In this document: positions 55,201 through 64,000 of the stretch, in pieces | Numbering within the stretch: position 1 is the stretch's first letter | How the letters are laid out: each line of letters starts with the position of its first letter | Assembly: GCA_029706075.1 (NCBI GenBank) | Contig: JAINUG010000055.1 | Coordinates: forward strand, 930,001 to 994,000 | From: Aldrovandia affinis | Lineage: Eukaryota; Chordata; Actinopteri; Notacanthiformes; Halosauridae | DNA: 64,000 nucleotides | Direction of reading: 5' to 3' | Made by a program: the position numbers and the translations under genes | Notes under the pieces: model-generated | Database searches by the model: none | The model's input: only the letters and a program-made list of their open reading frames with translations | Told to the model about the DNA's origin: nothing

Positions 55201-56847
55201 TGGTCTGTTCGCTTCCTTTCATAGCTGTTCCCCTGGTTGCGCTGCATCCAGACGTGTATTTTCATATTAAAGCATTTAACCAATCACATTACATCATAGT
55301 CAGACACTCTCTGACTATCCAATCAAAGGGTGTGAATACGCTGACGTTACCTAGGCCTTCTAGAAGGCCTTCGTGTCCCCAACTCAAAATCTGATTGGTT
55401 GAAGCAACAGTTTGATCAACACTTATTTTATGCTACAGGGCCTGCAGAACTGATTGTGAAGGCCTCCAGGCAGATTTCTTTGACCCTGGCAACAAATGAT
55501 GGCTGAAATGTGATTGGTTAAATGCTTTAATATGAAAATACACGTCTGGATGCAGCGCAAACAGCTATGAAAGGAAGCGAACAGACCATTTGGAATTATT
55601 TAATAAGTATTCATGGACAAAATATAATTAACATCAGTCTGTGATTCAGATATTTTTTAGGCCAGCAGAGAAGGCCTTGCAGGCCCTGACGGCCCACCAC
55701 TGCATGAACATACTTTTCAGAAGGCTGACATTTCTGTATTAAAAATCTTTTTTCTTTAAATTGGTCTTATGTAATATTCTAATTTTTGCACCTGTATGAG
55801 AGTTCTAGTTGTAATTGACAGTGTTCTATTCTGGGATTTTACAGTTCTTTGTGATTGCCATTAGTAGCCTTTTATGATTGAACAGTGTTATGATTGAACA
55901 GTGTTTTTCCAAAACTCACTCGGTTCACTGAGTGAGTTTTGATAAACCATATTTTTCAAGGTGGGTATTATTTTTCTGATAAATGGTTAGTTTTACTTTT
56001 ATATTATTATTCTTAGGGATTTAAGTATTAAAACGTGATTTTTCATGCAAAAACTCCACCAATTTAAAATAAACAAAAATGTAGATTTTCTCAAAATTGG
56101 TCAAAGTGGACTGAGTGAGTTTTGGAAAAACACTATTCAATTAGAAGAAACTAGAATGTTATGGCATGTTCTAGAGTAAACACTGTGACAGTACTCCTCA
56201 AAGCATTCAATCTGTCATAGAACAAACTTTATCAATTCTCATTTGTGGTAATAAAAAATAAATAAATAAACTGACAAGATGTTAGCAATTTATCAATATA
56301 TTTCTCGGTACAATTCCTATATATTTATATATATTTATTTTAAAACGTGTACATACAGTACTATTTATAAAATGTATTTTTAGGCCAATTTCAAGTATTT
56401 TCATATTTTTGTTCTATATATGAGCATAGTACACTGCTGTTGAGCTTAACTTCAATAGAATTGTAGTAATGAGTGATGGAAAACATTTTTACAAGTGGAT
56501 AATCCCTCCCCACACCTAATTCTCACCATTGTGCCCAGTAGTGTTTCATAAATAAAGACATTCTGTCACCACTGCTGCTCACATTCCTCAAGCTGCACCA
56601 AGTAAAACCAAATAATACTTGACTGCCAAAAAACAGCCCCCTAACCTCCCCAGCTCAACAGTTGGCATTGATTTTTTAAATTATTATTATTATTCATGGT
56701 AGTAGCTTGCTTCTGAGACAGGTGCCACTGTGTGTTCAGGGGTGTGTGTATGTGTGTGTATGAGTGCGTGCACGAGAGAGGGAGGGAGGTTGTGTACGGT
56801 TGACATTACGAGCAACAAGGTGTAAGTGTGTGTGTGTGTCTGTGTCT

Positions 56848-56900
<53 letters not shown>

Positions 56901-59900
56901 TGAGAGATAGAGAGAGAAAAAAGTTGTGTACAGTTGACACTACAAGCAACAAGGTGTGAGTGTGAGAATGTGACTCATAGGTATGTGGTAATCTCACAGG
57001 TGTCTCCGGCCAAGTTTCTGTTTACTCCACTGGCAGTTTCTATTGCTCCTGTTTGTTTGCTTCCCTCCCTCCCTTGCTCCCTTCCCGCCTTCTGTCTGTT
57101 GAGTCAGGTCACCGTGGCAACAGCTGAATGAAAAAGCACGGCGAAAACCTTGCTCCTTATGCAGGTGCTTGCAAAAACAAAAGACAGCACGTGTCGAATT
57201 ACTGTCCTATGCCTAATTACCTTCTTCATTTGTGGCTATGGCTCTGTGCGAGGGGGAAGCGGGTGCATGAGATGGAGAGAAACAGAGAGAGAGAGAGAGA
57301 GAAAGAGAAGGAGGAAAGGAGGGACGGAGATAGGGCGGGCTCCAGACCCTGATGTGGCACAAGACGCTTGTTTTTCGCGAACTCAGAATGGAGCCATTGT
57401 GTGTGACTGCCTCCCCCCCCTACTTCCCCGCTCCCTCTCCCTCCACGATTGCTTCTCATCTCTTTCTTCTTTCCCTCCGTCCCACCCTCCAAACATTCAG
57501 AAAGCGCCTTACAAATGAGACATAGGGTGGAGCAGACAACTTGATGTTTTCATCCTAAAAGTCACTTTGACTGTTTCCCGCTCTCTTCGTTTGACAATAT
57601 TCGCGGGAACACGGTTGCCGGTGTGTGTGTCTTAGAGTATTCATTTTGAATGCAATAATTGATTGATTGATTGATTGATTGATTAATTAATTAATTCAAA
57701 TCAAATCAAATCAAGTTTATTTGTATAGCGCTTTTCACAATAGAATTGTCACAAAACGCTTAACAGAGGGGGAACCCAGGCCTAGACCCCCCCAAAAGCA
57801 AGCCTAACGGAAACAGTGGCAAGGAAAAACTCCCTAGGTAGGGAGAAACCTTGGGAGGAACCAGACTAAAAAGGGGGGGAGCCCATTCTCTTCTGGCCGG
57901 CACAGGGTATGTCCAAAACAAAGACCATGTCATGGTCAGTCCAAGGTGGCTCAGGGCTGAAAGACTTTTGCCCTCCTGAGTTAGGTAGTCAGCGGGGGGA
58001 ACTGGGGTTGGCGTGGGGGTGAGGGTTGATGGGGGCAGCTTACATTTCTCGCAGGATCTAGGGCTCGGGGGCAGGTGCCCCCGAGTCAGAGGCCGAGGCA
58101 GAGAAGAGAACATGCAGTCAGAACAAAAAAGCAGTGCTATAGCCAGTAGCATTATGTAAGAGCAACTATGTAATCAATTATGTAATTGATTGATTGAAGT
58201 ATTTAACAAGTATTTAAGGAAAGCAGGAAGGACAACTGAGAATTCAATGATCATTTACAGTGAAAACCTGGGGAAATAAAGTGGGTAGGGAATGCAAGGG
58301 TGTAGCCAATCAGTTTTACGGTGGTTGGTTAGGTGGCCAGAGACAGAGACAGAGTTTTGTCGGGAATTTGACCTTGACTCCAGGGTTAACACCCCTACTC
58401 TTTCGAAAAGTGCCATATTAATGTGTGGTCATGTGTTTCGTTTGTGCTCTGGAAGATTTCTCAACACGCAATTGAATAGGTGAAAAGAGATGAAGCAATC
58501 CACTGATATCCCTTGACTCCAGCAGACTGCTGATAACACATTGAGCTGTGATAAGGTGTTCCGACCTTAGGCGATGTGTACCACCAGGCGAGTTACGAAC
58601 ACCACAAAGTAGTCATAGCTACTTGGCTATGCCAAAAGGCTCCAGTAAGAGTCTGTTTCATAATTTTACACCAGTGTGGTAAAAGACCTTGTTCAAAAAT
58701 TATTGGGAAAATAACTAGGAGGGGGATTCTGGCTTTTAATATAGTTTGAATACTGGTACTTCTTGTACTGGTTACTGCAGTACAAGTCTGTATTGCTGAA
58801 GTTTTTTTATCAGTTAGTAGGTATTTCTGTGCATCGGTTTATGTAATTCCAATGTTTTTCTTCTATTGGCAAGCGTGCATGATTATTCGTTGTCAGGGTG
58901 CCAAGGGGATCACGGATCCGTGACGTTCTTTATGAAAGTTTCAGGTTTTACAATTAATCACATTTCATCAGACATCTATTTTCATCATCTATTTCCTCTT
59001 TCATATGATTGTATATTTCAGGTTCTAACATGTTTCATTGAAAATTCCCAGTGATCTGCAGAAGTGTTTTTGTTTTTTTTTACAAATGATTCTAAATAAT
59101 AAAGCATTTTAAATAATTTATTCCTGAGAATTTGTTTTGTTTTTTTGTTTTTACACAACATTGTTGACATGTATGTATATACAGGTAGTTGCCAAAATAA
59201 AGGAAACACTAACAAAGTGCTTTAATAGGGTGTTGGGCCACCACGAGCTGCCAGAACAGCTACAGTGTACAAGTGTCTGGAATTATTGGAGGGATGCACC
59301 ACCATTCTTCCATGAGAAAGATGTTTTGTTTATGGTGATGTCGCTGTCTCAGACGCTGCTCCCATAAGTGATCACTCAGAATGGCTTTGTATTCATTGCC
59401 ATTTACCTTGCCCTCTAAGGGGTTGAGTGGACCTAAACCATGTCAGGAAAATGCACCCCACCTTTATTTTTGCAGTTACCTGTACATATAAAAACCCATA
59501 GAGCTGTGTATCTCCCTCTAAGTAATAGTGTTTGAGATTCATTTGAGATAGCATTGGTATCTAATTTTCTGGGGCTGAACCAGACGTTATTGTTTATCTT
59601 CTAAACAAACATACAGATTTGAATCTGGCTGACTTTGGTAGATGTTCCATGTTTGTTGGCGCATTCCTGTCTGTGTGAAGTTCACTTCTCAATCTATTGT
59701 CTCCACAACACCACAGTAAAAGTTCCATAAAACTTTCATTATCTCCCATTTACTATCCTCTCCCGAAGGGAGGTTACTGGACTGTTACCCTCTTGTGTTT
59801 TATTGTACAATCGTCTGCACTCTTAAGCACCAAAGTGATTGGCAGTTGAACTTGTTACGTTTGTTTTGTTCTCTGTGTTTGTTGACCAATTTGTGTGTGC

Positions 59901-60426
59901 GTGCGTGTGTTTTTCATACTCATTTTGTATGATTGTCTGTTTGGTTAAATTTTCAGTTTGTGTCTGTGAATGGGTGTGGGTGTGTATATTTGTCAAACAT
60001 ATTTTTTATGATTGTTTTTGTTAAGTGTGCCACATTAGCCACAATTCACCCAGAAAAACTCATTGATAGCCAGAAACGGATAACAGATATGTAACAACAA
60101 CCAGGAACTGAGATGTCAAAGCATGAAAGCAGAACCATCACTCTGTTACCCCCTCTGCAAGGGAATTTTTAGCTGAGAAAAAATACATAAATCTTTTTTT
60201 GAGGTGGGTGGGGGTTGGCGGCTGCGTGCGGTTGGTCGTTGAAAGCTGCCTTACAGGGTTAGCAGGTAGCCTTTTCAGTGGAAGATTACACACATTGACT
60301 GGCAACTCACCACACACATGGCTCATTCCTCTTCACTTATTCATGTCTTTGCTACCTGCATTTGGTACCTGTTAATACAGGTTAGTTCACACCAACGCAT
60401 TGCAGTCAGGGAGGTGACCATGGTCC

Positions 60427-60477
<51 letters not shown>

Positions 60478-62312
60478 ATGTGCATGTGTTTGTGTGTGTC
60501 TGTTTCACCCTTGTTTCTAATACATAGAAATCAACAAAAAGATATAGATACAGATTTAAATAAAAATCTGCAGTCACTTGCCATGGTATGCTCTTCAAAA
60601 AGATGCAGCAGGGAGGCACGCACACACACACATAGGCACAGATACAGACAAAAGACACAGGCACACACACACACACGCAGACACTGTTCTCCCCCTTTTT
60701 CCTGACATCTTGTCCTGCCCCAGTGGCAGTGTGCTCTGGTACCCAGAATTCCCTGAGTGTGACAGGAAGCCCGGAGGTGCAGTACAACATCATGAAGGAC
60801 ATGTACAGCGGGTGTGAGATCGTCATGGGTAACCTGGAGGTCACCCACATGGAGCACAACCGCAACTTCTCCTTCCTGCAGGTATGGGGGGCATGTGGAG
60901 GAGGTGGGGGCGTCAAAAGTACACCAACATGCAGGGACCCAGGGCCTGCAAAGCTGGCTCCAAAAATGCCATATGTCCACAAGCCTGGCGTAGGTGGGTC
61001 GATACACAGCATTCATCGCCAGGGGTCTCCAGCCCAGCTCCTGGGCAGCCACAGAACCTGCTGAATTTTGTTGTTACTCAGCACATAACTAATTAATTAA
61101 AGCATCAGATTACACTGTTAACTTGGGTCTAAACTGGTTGCTGATTTTAGGATTAAAACAAAGAAAACCAGCAGACCCTGCAGCTCTCCAGGACTGGGGT
61201 TGGCGACCTCTGTGTGTCCTGTGTCACAATCACGATGCTTGATTTGAACAAAAATCCCAGAGGGTCCCCGAGGGGTCTTATCTAGCTCAGATGCTCATTC
61301 TCAGTGAAGTAGTGTGGCTCGCTCATTAGCAGTAGTCCCGCGGGGTGATGCATAATGGTCTCTCTCGTCGCCCAGGGAGGCAGGATTTCAGTTGGGGGGC
61401 TTTTCCCTGCCTTAATAGCAGCCCCTCTGGCTGATCATCTACGCCAGTCAGCCGGGACCATGTACAATCTTTAGCATAAACTTTGCCTATTGCTATATTA
61501 TAACAGGTTTAGCCAAGGCTAATTTTCATCCATTGTCCGTGGGCAGGTTACAGTCGCCCAGCTGCGGCACAACGACTCAACCTCAGCAGAAAATACAAGC
61601 AGGCACAGAAGGCACAACATCACTAACAATAGGCAATACGGTTTGTAAAATGATCATGATTTTGATTGTGTCCTACTTGCTGTCCGCAGTCCATCCGGGA
61701 GGTGACCGGCTACATTCTGATCGCCATCAACGAGTTCTCCCGCTTGCCCCTGGAGCAGCTGCGCGTGATCAGGGGCACCACCCTCTACGAGGGCTATGCC
61801 CTGGTGGTGGTCGTCAACTACCAGAAGGATGGGCAGCATGGGCTCCGGGAGCTGGGCCTCACCCATCTAACTGGTGAGGGAAGGGGAAAATTTGATAAAC
61901 CACACAGAGTGGGCTGGGTTTGGGAAAAAGTTTGGGAAAAAGTGATAACACACTTCGCTGGGGATAACGCACCTCAATGGGGGAGGGAAGGGGAAAAGCC
62001 GATAAGCGGGCCGGGTTTGAGGTGGATATGGTTTGGAGTTTGAAAAAGGTGATAATTATGACAGGTGTGCGACACGGGGGGGGGGGTGGGGGGGTGGGGT
62101 GTCCTGGGACATGTTTTCACGGGAAACCCCTGGAACTGCCTTTCATGTGAAAGCAGAAGCACCCATATGCCTAATATGACGTGGGGGTATTTGCACAGAA
62201 GACTCACTGTGTTGTACAATGCGTGTCTAACAAAGCACCCAGCGCAGGCTGGCGTTCGGCTATGAATACATGCCCTGGCTTGTTTTGCCCGTTGTCTCCG
62301 ACACAGACTACC

Positions 62313-62346
<34 letters not shown>

Positions 62347-63011
62347 TTCTTGTAAGTATCTGTGTGCCACTGTAAGTATGGGTGTCACTGTGACTCGATA
62401 GTGACTCTGTGTCTGTGTCTGTGTCTCTCGCTGCAGAAATTCTGCAAGGGGGGGTCCAGATCTTAAGTAACAAGTTCCTGCAGTATATCTCCCTGGTGAA
62501 CTGGGTCGACATCATGAGGGACAGCACTGCCGATATCAAGATCAACGACAACGGGGATACCGGTGAGTCCAGGAAAAGAGAGAAGAGAGATGGGGGGGCG
62601 ATGCATAGGGCCATGTTGAAGTCAAAGGACGGAAGGGGTGGGAGCTAGGGTGTGTGTGTTGAATGGGGCACAGGGGGAGTGGTTAAGAAAGAGACAATAT
62701 GGGTCAAGCAAGTATGAGCTTATACAGTTAAACAGAAGTGGGTCATGTGCTCATGTCATAGCGTGGACTGATGTCATAGGGTCAATGCAGAGTGATCACT
62801 TTTGAGATATTGATTGCTCACTTCAGGGAATAGAGGGAGCAGTAAAATTCATTCAATACAGACCGTGGGGCTTATCCACACACTAGAGCAATGCCTTAAC
62901 AGGAAGAGCCACCCAGCAGCCCCTGATGATGCGTTTCCTGTGTTTCAGGCCAGTGTCACGAGGCCTGCGGGGGGCACTGTTGGGGACCAAACAGAGAGGA
63001 CTGCCAGATCT
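49206..63011 (+). CDS. erbb3: ErbB3 receptor, 5' part (coding exons 1-5, runs off the window)
   Basis: Exons 49206-49287, 60724-60881, 61690-61873, 62437-62562 and 62949-63011 join in frame (phases 1, 0, 1, 1, 1) to 204 codons. The product begins with a signal peptide ([20 protein letters not shown]), followed by the L1 ligand-binding domain ([65 protein letters not shown]). The start of the furin-like Cys-rich domain follows ([17 protein letters not shown]). ErbB3 is favoured over EGFR/ErbB2/ErbB4 by SVTG...QY and the INEFS...[11 protein letters not shown] segment, but some residues (THMEHNR) resemble ErbB4. In known biology ErbB3 binds neuregulins and signals as a kinase-impaired partner of ErbB2. 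The later exons with transmembrane and pseudokinase regions lie outside the window. Confidence 0.88.
49288..52276. other. erbb3 intron 1, first part
   Basis: No exon or transposon was recognised. One short perfect hairpin (TTTGGTCTAGTG against its complement) lies at about 49602-49637. Confidence 0.4.
52277..52459. mobile_element. Foldback MITE
   Basis: TAATGTCCGCACA and TGTGCAGACATTA form the ends. Internally, ACAAGTGACGTTTCGAG pairs with CTCGAAACGTCACTTGT and GGCATAATGCTCCCGATT with its imperfect complement. The whole 183 bp folds on itself. It lies in erbb3 intron 1. Confidence 0.8.
52460..52927. other. erbb3 intron 1, no element seen
   Basis: No feature recognised between the foldback MITE and the Tc1-like transposon. 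Confidence 0.4.
53256..54259 (+). pseudogene. Tc1 transposase, near full length with two frameshifts
   Basis: It starts [20 protein letters not shown] with a helix-turn-helix ([17 protein letters not shown]). It shifts frame near 53400 and again near 53780. Catalytic residues are visible: VIFSDESKF (first Asp), [15 protein letters not shown] (second Asp), [14 protein letters not shown] (final Glu), giving a DD34E-type triad. It ends [14 protein letters not shown] at the stop 54257-54259. The two shifts make it non-functional. Confidence 0.92.
54391..54760. repeat. Inverted repeat 1 within the hAT element
   Basis: The 59-bp arms 54391-54449 and 54702-54760 are exact reverse complements (e.g. 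GTTCGGTTTGTTTTTGCACT). They are separated by 252 bp. Confidence 0.95.
54945..55140 (-). pseudogene. hAT transposase dimerisation-domain remnant
   Basis: The minus strand reads [20 protein letters not shown], then [19 protein letters not shown] and, after a one-base shift, [20 protein letters not shown]. This is the C-terminal dimerisation region of fish hAT/ZMYM-like transposases. The catalytic core and BED finger are gone. Confidence 0.8.
55139..55650. repeat. Inverted repeat 2 within the hAT element
   Basis: Arms 55139-55290 and 55507-55650 are identical in reverse complement except for an 8-bp indel near 55230. They are separated by 216 bp. Confidence 0.95.
55899..56135. mobile_element. 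hAT-like MITE
   Basis: Left CAGTGTTTTTCCAAAACTCA is the exact complement of the right TGAGTTTTGGAAAAACACT over about 19 bp, extending inward as CTCACT/AGTGAG. 237 bp, AT-rich interior. Confidence 0.8.
56136..57660. other. erbb3 intron 1, no gene seen
   Basis: Contains (GT)n at 56826-56893, GA-rich DNA near 57285-57310 and C/T-rich DNA near 57410-57480. Open frames here are low-complexity. Confidence 0.4.
57661..57697. repeat. (GATT)n/(AATT)n and (TCAAA)n short repeats
   Basis: Simple repeats directly before the family T repeat. Confidence 0.8.
57698..57935. repeat. Dispersed teleost repeat, family T copy 2
   Basis: TTTATTTGTATAGCGCTTTTCAC start, AGGAAAAACTCCCTAGGTAG and CCCATTCTCTTCTGGCCGGC. 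It matches 17607-17840. It may extend to about 58150 (CAGAGAAGAGAACATGCAGT). Confidence 0.75.
58150..59181. other. erbb3 intron 1, no gene seen
   Basis: AT-rich sequence without recognised features. Confidence 0.4.
59182..59482. mobile_element. Tc1-like MITE
   Basis: Ends CAGGTAGTTGCCAAAATAAA and the complement of CAGGTAACTGCAAAAATAAA, TA on both sides (59180-59181, 59483-59484). An internal segment AGAATGGCTTTGTATTCATT matches the Tc1 remnant at 46205-46985, so it is a deletion derivative of that family. Confidence 0.85.
60430..60475. repeat. (GT)n microsatellite
   Basis: About 22 GT units, 250 bp before erbb3 exon 2. The surrounding 60480-60690 is also TG/CA-rich. Confidence 0.95.
60724..60881 (+). 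CDS. erbb3: erbb3 coding exon 2
   Basis: Acceptor CTGCCCCAG ends at 60723, donor GTATGG at 60882. It codes [15 protein letters not shown] to HNRNFSFLQ, the start of the L1 domain. Confidence 0.93.
61020..61212 (+). mobile_element. hAT-like MITE, family H copy 4
   Basis: Ends CAGGGGTCTCCAGCCCAG and CTGGGGTTGGCGACCTCTG. The internal CTTGGGTCTAAACTGGTTGC block is shared with the other copies. It lies in erbb3 intron 2. Confidence 0.85.
61690..61873 (+). CDS. erbb3: erbb3 coding exon 3
   Basis: Acceptor GTCCGCAG, donor GTGAGG at 61874. It codes [20 protein letters not shown] to LGLTHLT. Confidence 0.93.
62078..62100. repeat. G-rich run
   Basis: G10-T-G7-T-G4-type run that could form a quadruplex. 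It is intronic and may simply be unstable sequence. Confidence 0.8.
62311..62343. repeat. (GT)n microsatellite
   Basis: About 15 GT units in erbb3 intron 3. Confidence 0.9.
62437..62562 (+). CDS. erbb3: erbb3 coding exon 4
   Basis: Acceptor CGCTGCAG, donor GTGAGT at 62563. It codes [20 protein letters not shown] to [10 protein letters not shown], the end of L1. Confidence 0.93.
62949..63011 (+). CDS. erbb3: erbb3 coding exon 5
   Basis: Acceptor GTGTTTCAG, donor GTGAGT at 63012. It codes [20 protein letters not shown], the first cysteines of the furin-like domain. The next exon is outside the window. Confidence 0.93.
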
Positions 63012-63285
63012 GTGAGTCTGCCCTCTCACCCCTCAGTTTCTCTCTTCTCCAATCTACAATCTACAATTTAGTCATAATTGTAATAAGTTATCATAATTTA
63101 ATGCACAGAAGTGCGTTAAAATGGCTAGAGAATCATCATCGCTAAAGCTATAGAGCAGTAAAGCTACAGTCCAACATAATACACCACAAAACCATGAGGC
63201 CACAAAACCTGTAATACAAGGGAAATGCTATATATAGTATGTGCGTGTGTGTGTATGTGTATATATATATATATATATATATACA

Positions 63286-63420
63286 CACTACCGGTCAAAA
63301 GTTTAAGAACCAGTTTCCAGTTTTGAAATTTAAGCAGTTCAGGTCCAGTGAATAACCTGAAATGGTACAAAGGTAAGCGGTAAAAGCCAGAGGTTTAAAA
63401 AAATATATATATATGTATAT
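63286..63420 (+). mobile_element. Tc1-like inverted end, half element
   Basis: CACTACCGGTCAAAAGTTTA then TTTAAGCAGTTCAGGTCCAG and GGTACAAAGGTAAGCGGTAA. It belongs to the same family as 33872-34757. The rest of the element is absent or replaced by the LTR that follows. A (TA)n run precedes it. Confidence 0.8.
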
Positions 63421-63458
63421 ATATTATTATTTTTTTTAATATTTTTTTTGCCATATAT

Positions 63459-63941
63459 TGTGGCATCCCAAGGGGCAGGGCGAGGGAATGTCTGCCTGCC
63501 TCTTTAACAGTCCCACACCTGAACCAAGCCAAGAAACGAGGATTGCGGGCAGCCGAAGTCCATTTGGGAATGTATTTAAAGGACTATTTTGTGTCACATT
63601 GGAGAAGGAGTAGGTTGGTGTGTTGGAGTAATGGGTGAGAAAGAGAATTGTGTTGGATTACTGTTTGGACTGCTGTTTGGCGTGGATTGGATTGTTTTGA
63701 GAAACCTGTTTATGTATCGACTTGGACTGTTTGAGGAACTGTATTGGATATCGACCCTGGATTACGGATTTGGACAAAGATGAGGATTCTGGACTTTATG
63801 TGTTTGTTTTTTCCATTACCCCACCCTTTTGTGTTTTGTCAAGATTCCCTTTAATAAAATCCTCGTTTTGTTTGAATACTGCCTCCTCCGGGTTATTCAA
63901 CTTGCCTGTGACCTCTGAAAAGGTCCATGAGTGTCGCCACA
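63459..63941 (+). mobile_element. Solo LTR, family C
   Basis: 483 bp starting TGTGGCATCCC and ending GTCGCCACA (TG...CA). It is flanked by ATAT (63455-63458 and 63942-63945). It has TATTTAAAGG near 63570 and AATAAAATCC near 63853, then a short GC-richer end. No internal genes are attached. It lies in erbb3 intron 5. Confidence 0.8.
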
Positions 63942-63945
63942 ATAT

Positions 63946-64000
63946 GGTGAAGGATGCGGGCAGAGGGCATCACCTATAGGCGAGAGGAGGTAGTGCAACT
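63946..64000. other. End of window, erbb3 intron 5
   Basis: No feature recognised. Confidence 0.4.

Larger units (their letters stand above)
54277..55702 (-). mobile_element. hAT transposon with two long internal palindromes
   Basis: The ends CAGTGGCGGGCCGTGC and GACGGCCCACCACTG are inverted. The flanking 8-mers CATGAACC and CATGAACA form a hAT-type target duplication (7 of 8). It carries a minus-strand remnant of hAT transposase C-terminus (54945-55140) and two inverted repeats: 54391-54449 with 54702-54760 (59 bp, exact) and 55139-55290 with 55507-55650 (144 bp, identical apart from one 8-bp indel). It is embedded in a Tc1 element in erbb3 intron 1. Confidence 0.9.
52928..55794 (+). mobile_element. 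Tc1-like transposon interrupted by a hAT element
   Basis: Left end CAGGTGCATCTCAATAAATT and right end (complement CAGGTGCAAAAATTAGAATA) lie in TA context (52926-52927 and 55795-55796). A nearly full transposase lies at 53256-54259. A 1,426-bp hAT element (54277-55702) is inserted just after the transposase stop. Without it the Tc1 is about 1.4 kb, near full size. Confidence 0.9.

Noticed and set aside
60341-61052. 223- and 173-codon minus-strand frames
   Set aside because: Antisense of erbb3 exon 2 and its GT repeat. No domain.

Overview
The window looks like teleost fish nuclear DNA. It holds three spliced protein-coding genes, all on the + strand, with vertebrate-type exon/intron structure, GT-AG splice sites and long introns. 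The rest is filled with transposon families typical of fish: Tc1/mariner, hAT and piggyBac-like elements, tRNA- and 5S-derived SINEs, L2-like and RLE-type LINEs, and solo LTRs. I cannot assign a species.

Layout. (1) 1-9.7 kb: repeat-rich intergenic DNA with a solo LTR, two broken non-LTR retrotransposons, a long TG-rich tract and SINEs. (2) 9.7-11 kb: a pogo/Tigger-like DNA transposon with TA target duplication. (3) 12.18-20.22 kb: wnt10b, complete in four coding exons (440 aa, with a long basic, glycine-rich insert). (4) 20.4-26.3 kb: intergenic SINEs and an L2-like LINE remnant. (5) about 26.3-40.4 kb: arf3, with a likely non-coding first exon, four coding exons (181 aa) and a probable long 3'UTR. 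Its intron 1 holds a solo LTR and its introns hold several Tc1 elements. (6) 40.5-48.8 kb: intergenic DNA with MITEs, LINE/SINE nests and a double hairpin. (7) 49.2 kb to the end: the 5' part of erbb3, coding exons 1-5, covering the signal peptide, the first ligand-binding L domain and the start of the first Cys-rich domain. Exon 1 and exon 2 are separated by an 11.4 kb intron.

wnt10b next to arf3 matches the conserved vertebrate WNT1-WNT10B-ARF3 neighbourhood. wnt1 is not visible and would be expected to the left. The three genes do not form a pathway. WNT10B is a secreted lipid-modified signal, ARF3 a Golgi small GTPase, and ERBB3 a neuregulin receptor.

The most informative non-genic structure is a set of nested insertions with readable junctions: a solo LTR inside a Tc1 (5-bp duplication), a hAT element carrying two long near-perfect inverted repeats inside another Tc1 (8-bp duplication), a TTAA-flanked piggyBac-like MITE inside a LINE reading frame, and a SINE inside an L2-like LINE. 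Two SINE families share a 3' tail with the L2-like LINE. I found no CRISPR array, prokaryotic operon or clearly new multi-gene system. The best candidates for undescribed structures are the double-palindrome hAT element (54.3-55.7 kb) and the twin hairpin upstream of erbb3 (48.35-48.53 kb).
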